Of a DNA stretch of 5,242 nucleotides, positions 1 through 5,242 are shown piece after piece. The stretch spans positions 1 through 5,242 of the forward strand of contig JALWSI010000142.1 in assembly GCA_027080315.1 (NCBI GenBank), written 5' to 3'. Within the stretch, counting starts at the first letter, position 1. The number at the start of each line of letters is the position of its first letter. The notes under the pieces were generated by a model. It was not told the DNA's origin, ran no database searches, and saw only the letters and a list, made by a program, of their open reading frames with translations. The translations under genes and the position numbers were made by a program. Source of the DNA: a bacterium (GTDB taxonomy: Bacteria > Thermosulfidibacterota > Thermosulfidibacteria > Thermosulfidibacterales > JALWSI01).

Positions 1-1396
1 CATAGAGGGCTTCGTCTGCCCGTGAAAGCAGAGAGTCAATGTCTATGCTCTCTATCTCTTCCCACGATGCCTCTGCCACTCCAAAAGTGGCTGTAACTTG
101 CCTTGGAATACCGAAGGGTGTCTTCTCTATCTTTCTTCGCAACCTCTCTGCTACCTCAACGGTGCTTGTCATATCGCTTTTGGGGCAAAGAATCACAAAC
201 TCTTCTCCCCCGTATCTACCAACTATGTCTGCCTCTCGGCTAAAATCCCTCACGATTGCCGCTACTTCTTTTAGCACCTTGTCTCCCGCCTGATGCCCCC
301 AGGTGTCGTTGATAGACTTGAAGTTGTCTATGTCCAGAATCACCATTGATAAGACCTCGCTGTACCTTTTGGCTCTTTTTAGAGCATGTTCGGCACTCTC
401 CATCCATCTGCGACGGTTATATACCTGGGTGAGTTCGTCCAAGGAGGCTTTCATTTCAAGGTTCCTGTTCATCTCTATCCTTTTTATGGTTGAACCTGCC
501 ATCTCTGCTAACAGTTCAACAAGAAGAAGATCGTTCTCTGATACCCCCCGTTTCGTATATTTTCTATCTGCTGCCATTACCCCATAGGCTTCTTGGGCCC
601 CGGGAACGCGTATTGGAACTACGAGAAACGCCTTAGATCTGAATCTATCCAAGTTTGAATATGGCGGTTTCATCTGAAACTCCGTAGGGATGATATCTTC
701 TTCGGTGAAGAGACAAGATTCTCCCTCTTTGCATACAACAAAAAAGGCACCTGACTCTTCAGAATAGGGAAGCTCTACTGCTAAGTTGCATAGGTCTTCG
801 TCGGTATCTCCACAACTATTACTCATAATCAGGCTCTCTCCTTTTTTGATAAACACTACCACTCTGTCAAAATCAAAGGTGTTTTTAACCGTTCTCATTA
901 GTATATGGAGCACTTTCTTCTCATCAGATGCCTTGCTTATCTCAACTGCAGAGTTGCTCACCTTTATCATATTATCTTTGAATCCTCGTTGTATCTCATC
1001 TAATCCTAGGCTTATATCTTCTATCAGCTTGTTTCTTTCCTCCATCTTTTTAGACATCTCGCTTTCTCTTTTCTTCTTGAAGGCAGATATAACACACATA
1101 ATGGTGAATATGGTTACCGATATTAGGATCAGATAGAGGTAGAGAATTCCCCTATAATAGACCTCTTTTCCTTGAAGTCCCATGACTATTTCAATAAAGA
1201 GCCACCCTGCTGGTATCAGAAGGCCCCATATAATTCCTCTAAGCAATACTTTGCTGTGAAGAAATGCCTCTCTATCATAAAGCTGCTCTTCACTTCTTAA
1301 AGGAGTAACACCGGAAAAAGAAGAGCCGATTAACTTATCATGATGGTTCTTAAGCCAATGGATCATTAGAGGGCCGTAATAACTTCTCTTCTCCAT
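1..1396 (-). CDS. Membrane-anchored GAF-GGDEF diguanylate cyclase (3' end cut by window edge)
   Basis: This gene makes the second messenger c-di-GMP from two GTP at the inner membrane. I translated it by hand from ATG 1396; 465 codons are visible, ending in RADEALY, so probably only a short C-terminal tail is missing. The order is: a cytoplasmic N-terminus (1-50), two membrane helices (about 54-75 and 84-105) joined by a short loop, a charged probable coiled coil (107-150), a GAF domain (about 156-308), and a GGDEF domain from about 317. The active loop is GGEEF (396-400). By alignment with PleD, D355 and E398 hold the metal and N363 and D372 contact the substrate. The inhibitory site RxxD (R387, D390) is intact, so product inhibition is expected. 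The GAF domain has four cysteines (195, 203, 222, 228). The start is supported by AGGAG seven bases upstream. The gene lies 584 bases beyond the amidase and probably has its own promoter. The signal it senses cannot be read from the sequence. The biochemical class is sure; the physiological role is not. Confidence 0.95.
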   Translation of the reverse strand, partial: MEKRSYYGPLMIHWLKNHHDKLIGSSFSGVTPLRSEEQLYDREAFLHSKVLLRGIIWGLLIPAGWLFIEIVMGLQGKEVYYRGILYLYLILISVTIFTIMCVISAFKKKRESEMSKKMEERNKLIEDISLGLDEIQRGFKDNMIKVSNSAVEISKASDEKKVLHILMRTVKNTFDFDRVVVFIKKGESLIMSNSCGDTDEDLCNLAVELPYSEESGAFFVVCKEGESCLFTEEDIIPTEFQMKPPYSNLDRFRSKAFLVVPIRVPGAQEAYGVMAADRKYTKRGVSENDLLLVELLAEMAGSTIKRIEMNRNLEMKASLDELTQVYNRRRWMESAEHALKRAKRYSEVLSMVILDIDNFKSINDTWGHQAGDKVLKEVAAIVRDFSREADIVGRYGGEEFVILCPKSDMTSTVEVAERLRRKIEKTPFGIPRQVTATFGVAEASWEEIESIDIDSLLSRADEALY

Positions 1397-1403
1397 CTCG
1401 TTT

Positions 1404-1408
1404 CTCCT
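1404..1408 (-). promoter_or_regulatory. Ribosome binding site of the diguanylate cyclase
   Basis: On the minus strand AGGAG lies seven bases before ATG 1396, which is standard Shine-Dalgarno spacing. It decides the start of a gene whose other end is outside the window. Confidence 0.8.
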
Positions 1409-1452
1409 ATTATAGCCGAGATTTACCTGCCCTCTCCTCTTCAGTCTCTATG

Positions 1453-1479
1453 AATATAAAATTTGAATGGCTATTACAA
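1453..1479 (-). promoter_or_regulatory. Weak sigma70-like promoter candidate for the diguanylate cyclase
   Basis: On the minus strand TTGTAA (1479-1474, 4 of 6 to the -35 consensus) is followed after 15 bases by TATATT (1458-1453, 5 of 6 to the -10 consensus). The overlapping TATTCA gives the ideal 17-base spacing but matches less well. It would give a leader of roughly 50 bases that includes the AGGAG site. It sits just downstream of an AT-only inverted repeat. The short spacing and poor -35 keep this tentative. Confidence 0.25.
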
Positions 1480-1490
1480 TATGCTAATTT

Positions 1491-1511
1491 AAAATTTTTT
1501 GAAAAAATTTT
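1491..1511. repeat. AT-only perfect inverted repeat
   Basis: The ten-base arm AAAATTTTTT (1491-1500) is mirrored perfectly by AAAAAATTTT (1502-1511) around a single central G. It lies about 95 bases upstream of the cyclase start and just upstream of the candidate -35 element. Oligo-A/T runs like this bend DNA and can act as UP elements or sites for nucleoid proteins; that role is inference. It is too AT-rich to be a good terminator stem. Confidence 0.6.
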
Positions 1512-1587
1512 TAGATGGATAATTATGGTTAGCTATCCTTAGAATGTTAGCCCTTATATTGCTTCATACGAGTTCTACATTGCTTTA

Positions 1588-1615
1588 AAGATAGGCACAA
1601 CATGTTGTATATCTT
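1588..1615. repeat. Nested inverted repeat around ACAACATGTTGT
   Basis: The perfect 12-base palindrome ACAACATGTTGT (1597-1608) is enclosed by a second pair of arms, AAGATA (1588-1593) and TATCTT (1610-1615). Three bases on the left and one on the right separate the inner and outer arms. The dyad form suits the binding site of a dimeric regulator, or a weak RNA hairpin. It is about 190 bases upstream of the cyclase start. No candidate regulator is encoded in the window, so any function is open. Confidence 0.5.
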
Positions 1616-1777
1616 ATGGTGTTGACCTGTAGATATTGATGTTCAATTGCATTATGGGTAGGTATCTGTTTTGGATCTAATACTTTTTCTTGAATCAGTT
1701 AGTTTGCTTCCTCCAAACCTCTTCAATCTTGTCTGTTTCGTTTGTAAGGGTTGTTGATTTAGTTTATCGGGTTTGTT

Positions 1778-1884
1778 GAGTTTTGGGTTTTAAGTTTTAA
1801 GAATCTCAGCAACTTACGTCTTAGGCCTTATTCAGTCCTCGGCACTCAGTCCTTACTATCTTACTCTTTACTCCTTACACCTCA
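1778..1884. repeat. Degenerate 7-base tandem repeat tract
   Basis: Two sub-blocks share a seven-base period. On the plus strand GAGTTTT, GGGTTTT and AAGTTTT follow one another at 1778-1798. At 1850-1878 come TCCTTAC, TATCTTAC (one base longer), TCTTTAC and TCCTTAC. Between them TTACGTC, TTAGGCC and TTATTCA (1814-1834) keep the spacing, and TCAGTCCT occurs twice, 14 bases apart (1832 and 1846). On the minus strand, the direction of transcription here, units resemble TAAGGAG and TAAAGAG. Short heptameric repeats are known from other bacteria, for example the STRR sequences of cyanobacteria; any kinship with those is not claimed. Confidence 0.6.
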
Positions 1885-1980
1885 TGTTCTAAGCTCAGGG
1901 CTTCCTGATCTCTGGGTTCAGTTCTCTTTACTTTCCTCTTCGTGCTTGTGGTATTCGGAGTTTAACAATAGGGATGATGC

Positions 1981-3618
1981 TTACCTTCTTTTACAAGCGG
2001 AAGCTGGAAGGTAGATCCTTTGACCTGGCCGTATGAGGCTTGATTTTAGTCCATTTATCCTTTTCAACACAGAGACCGTTGTTCTGTTCCTCTTCGCTAT
2101 TTTGGCTAAGGTTTCTCCCTTCTTCACGGTGTGCCAGCAACCAGTGTTCTTCTTAGTGGTTCTTCGTCTCTTTGTTTTAGCGCTCCTTTTTTTGTAGATG
2201 TACCTCCCGCATCTTTTAGAGGGGATCTTGAGGATTTGTCCCACCCTTATCCTGCTTGATCTCAGGTGGTTTGCCCGTTTTATCTTTGACACTGTGGTGC
2301 CGTAGCGCTTTGCCAGCACAGATAGAGACTCTCCTCTTCTCACTTTGTGTTTGCAGATTCCCACGGTGCGCACCTTCTTTCTTGAAGCGCTTTTTGAGGG
2401 GCGTGGTAGGTAGATAGGCTCTAAGTGGCGTGGCCGATGGGGTTTGGGGGTTTTGCTTGCAATCTCTTGGTTGGGCACCTCTTTTCTTGAATCAAGGTAT
2501 ATACAGGCACCGTGGGCTATGGCTTCAGCGGCCCTCTCTTGAAAGATGTAGCTTCTTATCATCTGGGCCTCTTGCGGGTTAGAGATGAACCCAAGCTCTA
2601 CCAGCGCTGAGGGTATTCCGGGGTTTTTCAAAACCACGAACCTTGCCCTTTTCAGGCCTCCAGACTTCAGGCCTGTTCTTGAGACCAGCTCTCGCAGAAG
2701 TATATCCCCAAGGATCCTACTCTCCATTAAGGAGTAGTCCTGGGCCAAATCAAGTATGATTCTGTTCACGTACTTATTTTCGCTGAACTCTATCTGGCTC
2801 ATCATGTCTGCGGTGTTCTCTATCTTTGCCAACATAGAGGCTAAGCTGTCACTGGCTCCCTTGTTTGAGAGGGTAAAGACCATTACCCCCTTGGCCTTAC
2901 GGCTGGGGGCTGTGTTGCAGTGTATGCTTATGAAGAGATCGGCTTTGTAGTCGTGGGCTATCTCAACCCTTTTATAAAGCGGCACAAAGTAATCTCCGTT
3001 TCTCGTTAGATAGGCTTTCATGTGGGGATTTCTGTTTATGGCTTTCTGGGCTAACTTTGCTACTTTTAAAACGATATCTTTCTCCCTGATGCCGTAGCGG
3101 CCTATGGCCCCTGGATCGTTTCCTCCGTGCCCGGGGTCCAGTACCACTATGAACTTCTTTTCGGCCTTCACCTTTCTTGCTGTCTCTTCTCTCTCCTCCC
3201 GTTGCTTCTCAACCACCTCTTTGCCCTTCATTATGTCTATCACTACCCTGTGGTAGGGGATGGCCTTTGTGGGCTTCAGGGTGAACACATTGAAAGCGTA
3301 GGGCTTTTCCAACTCTATGGTGACAATCTGTTTGCCATCTCTGTACTTCCAGGTGATCCTTTTCACCACCCCGTCTTCCACAGTCATGGTGCCGGGATTG
3401 AGAATGCGATCTCTAAAGAGCTCTATCTCTATTCGACAGGGATGGTAGAGCAAGTGGTATTTGTAGGGAACATCCACCTGTAGGTCCAACGAGACCCTTG
3501 TGTGATCAGGGGCTGTCCATCTCCTCACCTTTTGGAGGGCATGGGCAGGGCACGAGAGTATCCCCACCAACAGGGCAGCCATAGTTGCCACCTTTATTAT
3601 TGCCTTACTCTTTTTCAC
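1981..3618 (-). CDS. Periplasmic N-acetylmuramoyl-L-alanine amidase (AMIN, amidase_3, two LysM)
   Basis: This zinc amidase cuts the bond between N-acetylmuramic acid and L-alanine in peptidoglycan, typically to split daughter cells. The 545-residue product has a signal peptide (1-27, AHA cleavage site), an AMIN targeting domain (about 29-131), a charged linker, an amidase_3 domain (about 157-375) and two C-terminal LysM repeats (424-466 and 496-538). Zinc ligands are H164 in DPGHGG, E179 in REKD and H233 in SIHCN; the catalytic glutamate is E341 in VELGF. A helix-rich insert (about 253-300) sits where AmiB/AmiC enzymes carry the autoinhibitory helix released by EnvC or NlpD, so activator control is likely. 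The domain order is closest to E. coli AmiB. The start is GTG 3618, overlapping the ribF stop by four bases, with GGTGA four bases upstream. Basic linkers (376-422, 471-493) and a cysteine on each side of both LysM repeats are unusual. Catalytic assignment is firm; the division role is inferred from the family. Confidence 0.95.
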   Translation of the reverse strand: MKKSKAIIKVATMAALLVGILSCPAHALQKVRRWTAPDHTRVSLDLQVDVPYKYHLLYHPCRIEIELFRDRILNPGTMTVEDGVVKRITWKYRDGKQIVTIELEKPYAFNVFTLKPTKAIPYHRVVIDIMKGKEVVEKQREEREETARKVKAEKKFIVVLDPGHGGNDPGAIGRYGIREKDIVLKVAKLAQKAINRNPHMKAYLTRNGDYFVPLYKRVEIAHDYKADLFISIHCNTAPSRKAKGVMVFTLSNKGASDSLASMLAKIENTADMMSQIEFSENKYVNRIILDLAQDYSLMESRILGDILLRELVSRTGLKSGGLKRARFVVLKNPGIPSALVELGFISNPQEAQMIRSYIFQERAAEAIAHGACIYLDSRKEVPNQEIASKTPKPHRPRHLEPIYLPRPSKSASRKKVRTVGICKHKVRRGESLSVLAKRYGTTVSKIKRANHLRSSRIRVGQILKIPSKRCGRYIYKKRSAKTKRRRTTKKNTGCWHTVKKGETLAKIAKRNRTTVSVLKRINGLKSSLIRPGQRIYLPASACKRR

Positions 3619-4553
3619 TGAGTCACCGCTTCGCAGACCCTCATTGCGTAAAGAACGTCCTCTTTTATTTGAGCCACCAACTCAGCAGGAGAGCTGAATC
3701 TCATCTCGTCCCTTATTCTCTCCACAAACTCTATTGAGATCTCTTTCCCCAAAAGGTCTCCTTCAAAGCCTATAAGGTGGGTTTCAACCCTTGTCTCTTC
3801 AGTCTCTCCAAATGTGGGGTTTTTGCCTATGTTGGTGACAGATGTGTAGCAACCTCCTCCATTCAATAGGGTTTTGGTTAGGTAGGTTCCCCTTTTGGGG
3901 ATTAGAGATCTGGGGCTGGGTTCCAGGTTTGCAGTTGGAAAGCCGAGTTTTCTTCCCCTTTGATCTCCTTTCTTCACCTTTCCAAAGAGACGATAGTGTC
4001 TGCCCAGAAGCTCTGCTGCTCTACCCACGTCTCCTTCATCCCTCAATAGCCTTCTTATTCTTGTGCTGCTTACCGGTTCTCCATCTACCATAACCGGTGG
4101 GATCACCTTTACAGGAAACCCTGCCTTTTTTCTCAAAAAGTTTATGTCTCCCTTGCGGTCTTTTCCAAACCTGAAATCTGGACCAATAACCAAATACTCG
4201 CACTCCAATCTCTCTGTTAGAATCTCTTTCACGAATCTCTCATGGCTCCAGCTGGCAAACTCTTTTGAGAACTCTATGGCTACAAATATGTCCACCCCGT
4301 ATCTCTCAAGGATCCTCTGTTTTACCTCAAATGGGGTTAAAAGTGGAGGGGCCTTTTGTGGACATATCACCCAAAGGGGGTGGGGAAAGAAGGATAAAAC
4401 CAGGGTTTTGTATCCTTTCTTAAGGGCCTTTGTGCGAGCCTCTTTTATAAGCTGTTGGTGTCCGAGATGTATCCCGTCAAAGTTGCCTATGGTCACAGAT
4501 GTGGGTTGGTTAAAATGAGGAATCTCCGTTCCCTTTCCAGCGTAGGTGATCAC
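3615..4553 (-). CDS. ribF: Bifunctional riboflavin kinase / FMN adenylyltransferase
   Basis: The cytoplasmic enzyme phosphorylates riboflavin to FMN and then adenylates FMN to FAD, supplying flavoproteins. The 312 residues match the usual bacterial length. The N-terminal adenylyltransferase half shows GNFDGIHLGH (23-32, with the HxGH nucleotide-binding motif), FFPHP (55-59), GPDFRFGKDRKGD (124-136) and SSTRIR (162-167). The C-terminal kinase half (about 185-305) shows GDQRGRKLGFPTANL (196-210) with the PTAN metal and nucleotide site, TNIGKNPTFG (240-249) and the probable catalytic glutamate E257 in VETHL. Both halves look complete. The start is GTG 4553, which overlaps the radC stop by four bases and has a strong upstream ribosome site; no leader or FMN riboswitch is present, so expression should follow the operon. 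The gene ends in a GTGA overlap with the amidase. Identification is very secure. Confidence 0.97.
   Translation of the reverse strand: MITYAGKGTEIPHFNQPTSVTIGNFDGIHLGHQQLIKEARTKALKKGYKTLVLSFFPHPLWVICPQKAPPLLTPFEVKQRILERYGVDIFVAIEFSKEFASWSHERFVKEILTERLECEYLVIGPDFRFGKDRKGDINFLRKKAGFPVKVIPPVMVDGEPVSSTRIRRLLRDEGDVGRAAELLGRHYRLFGKVKKGDQRGRKLGFPTANLEPSPRSLIPKRGTYLTKTLLNGGGCYTSVTNIGKNPTFGETEETRVETHLIGFEGDLLGKEISIEFVERIRDEMRFSSPAELVAQIKEDVLYAMRVCEAVTQ
3623..3627 (-). promoter_or_regulatory. Shine-Dalgarno-like GGTGA before the amidase GTG start
   Basis: GGTGA lies four bases before GTG 3618, inside the last codons of ribF. It matches the 3' part of the AGGAGGTGA consensus. With the four-base stop/start overlap it supports translational coupling and the choice of a GTG start. 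Confidence 0.5.
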
Positions 4554-5227
4554 TCTATCACCCCCATCTCTTTCAGGCTGACGAAGCCTTTTTTTGCCAC
4601 AATCACGTGATCAAGAAGGGGAATCTCAAGGAGCTTTCCTGCCTGTGCCAGCCTTTTAGTTAGGGCTATGTCAAGCTCACTTGGGGTTGGGTCTCCGCTT
4701 GGATGGTTATGAACAATGATCACTGCGGCGCACGAGCTTTCTATTGCAGGCTGAAACACCTCTCTTGGATGGGCAGGGCTGGAGTTCAGGGTGCCAATGG
4801 AGATGATCTCTTCTCTCACGAGTTTGTTTCTTGTATCTAAGTAAAGCCCTTTTAGGTGTTCTTTTTTAAGACTTGCCATGGATCTTGAGTAATTGAAGAC
4901 GCTTTTGGGAGAAGACAGGAAGATCTCGTCAGTCTCTTTGAATAGCCTTTTGCCCAGCTCAAACACCGCAGCAACCTGACAGGCCTGTGTGAAGGGTAGA
5001 TCCAAGGAGGCTTGCAGCTCTTGAACGCTTTGCCCTCTTAAAAGATCCCAATTTCTATACTGATCCACGATCCTCATAGCCCTTTCAATCACCCCTTCTT
5101 TTCTGCTACCTTTTCCTAAAATTACCGCCATGAGTTCGTGGTTCTTCAGCGCTCCGGGTCCCAGGCGTTTCATCTTCTCTCTGGGCCTTTCTTCAAGGGG
5201 AGTCTCTTTCAGGTTCAATCTTTCCAT
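4550..5227 (-). CDS. radC: RadC family JAB/MPN (JAMM) domain protein
   Basis: This is a RadC (UPF0758) protein of 225 residues, the same size as E. coli RadC (224). The N-terminal part (about 1-95) is the family's helix-hairpin-helix-like region, with the typical opening ERPREK (13-18) and LKNHELMAVILGKG (27-40). The C-terminal part (about 105-225) is the JAMM metalloprotease-fold domain, with LDTRNKL (130-136), PREVF (154-158, E156 the likely acidic partner) and the zinc motif HNHPSG...PSELD giving H173, H175 and D186. All metal-binding residues are present. The biochemical role of the family is unsettled: the DNA-repair name came from an E. coli mutation later traced to recG. ATG 5227 is chosen because an in-frame TAA lies at 5239-5237, only three codons upstream, and the N-terminus aligns with the family. 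No clear ribosome site precedes it, so coupling to a gene beyond the right edge is possible. It is the first visible gene of the radC-ribF-amidase run. Confidence 0.95.
   Translation of the reverse strand: MERLNLKETPLEERPREKMKRLGPGALKNHELMAVILGKGSRKEGVIERAMRIVDQYRNWDLLRGQSVQELQASLDLPFTQACQVAAVFELGKRLFKETDEIFLSSPKSVFNYSRSMASLKKEHLKGLYLDTRNKLVREEIISIGTLNSSPAHPREVFQPAIESSCAAVIIVHNHPSGDPTPSELDIALTKRLAQAGKLLEIPLLDHVIVAKKGFVSLKEMGVIE
4557..4565 (-). promoter_or_regulatory. Ribosome binding site of ribF
   Basis: GGGGGTGAT on the minus strand matches the extended consensus GGAGGTGAT at eight of nine positions, and the one change can still pair by G-U wobble. Three bases separate it from GTG 4553. 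It lies within the last codons of radC and confirms the GTG start. Confidence 0.65.
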
Positions 5228-5242
5228 GGGCAGGTATTATTC

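Larger units (their letters stand above)
1397..1980. other. 584-base intergenic region with no recognisable gene
   Basis: This stretch separates the end of the amidase gene from the start of the cyclase. I found no convincing protein or RNA gene in it on either strand; the few ATG frames close within a handful of codons. From right to left it holds unstructured sequence (1931-1980), a heptamer-periodic tract (about 1778-1884, fading towards 1930), mixed AT-rich sequence (1616-1777), an imperfect inverted repeat (1588-1615), an AT-only palindrome (1491-1511), and the likely promoter and leader of the cyclase (1397-1480). No classical terminator (GC stem followed by a T run) is visible after the amidase stop, so how operon transcription ends here is unclear. 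Confidence 0.8.

Noticed and set aside
39-1136. Three plus-strand open frames (39-293, 303-587, 786-1136)
   Set aside because: They lie antisense to the GAF-GGDEF gene, whose minus-strand translation shows clear family motifs throughout; their own products are Ser/Leu-rich with no recognisable domain.
1409-1414. Perfect TATAAT hexamer on the minus strand just before the cyclase
   Set aside because: It lies directly against the AGGAG ribosome site; transcription from it would start inside or after that site, and no -35-like sequence lies 16-18 bases upstream.
1702-1718. Stem GTTTG / CAAAC with a 7-base loop
   Set aside because: Five weak pairs, no T run on either strand and no nearby gene end, so chance is the simplest reading.
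1895-1908. Small stem TCAGG / CCTGA with a 4-base loop as a terminator of the amidase operon
   Set aside because: Only five base pairs and no T run follows on the minus strand; it also falls in the repeat-like tract where short matches are expected.
1909-1927. GGGTTCAGTTCTC resembling a tRNA T-arm
   Set aside because: The flanking bases do not form the five-pair T stem, and no D-arm, anticodon arm or acceptor stem can be fitted around it.
2756-4518. Plus-strand open frames inside the amidase and ribF genes (2756-2950, 3127-3483, 3842-4093, 4063-4518)
   Set aside because: All are antisense to genes with intact catalytic motifs and none shows a family signature or ribosome site worth noting.
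3615-5227. An FMN riboswitch or dedicated flavin operon around ribF
   Set aside because: ribF starts inside the end of radC with no leader, and neither neighbour is a riboflavin synthesis or transport gene.

Overview
The window carries four protein genes, all on the minus strand, and one long non-coding gap. Reading in the direction of transcription (right to left), a tight run radC (5227-4550), ribF (4553-3615) and an AMIN/amidase_3/LysM cell-wall amidase (3618-1981) is followed by a 584-base gap (1980-1397). After the gap comes a membrane-anchored GAF-GGDEF diguanylate cyclase, which starts at 1396 and runs off the left edge before its stop codon. The plus-strand open frames looked at are shadows of these genes.

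The organism is most likely a Gram-negative bacterium. A periplasmic amidase with an AMIN targeting domain and a membrane c-di-GMP synthase both fit a diderm envelope. Arg codons are mostly AGA/AGG, ATA is common, and base composition is moderate. This would suit a Desulfobacterota- or Thermodesulfobacteria-like lineage, possibly thermophilic, but that is a guess from style and not a measured placement.

The three upstream genes look like one operon. Both junctions are four-base GTGA overlaps, and each has a GGTGA Shine-Dalgarno-like element exactly four bases before the GTG start. The gene products do unrelated work: a JAMM-fold RadC protein, FMN/FAD synthesis, and peptidoglycan cleavage at division. 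The arrangement therefore looks like housekeeping co-transcription, not a dedicated pathway. Its promoter lies to the right of the window.

The gap holds no gene that I can support. It contains a degenerate tract with 7-base periodicity (about 1778-1884), two inverted repeats (1588-1615 and 1491-1511), a weak promoter candidate, and a good ribosome binding site for the cyclase. The cyclase has an intact GGEEF active site, an intact RxxD inhibitory site and an unusually cysteine-rich GAF domain. I see no mobile element, CRISPR array, RNA gene or defence system. The points most worth a second look are the heptamer tract, the cysteine-bracketed LysM repeats of the amidase, the GAF cysteines and the repeated GTG junction arrangement. 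None of these amounts to a clearly new system.
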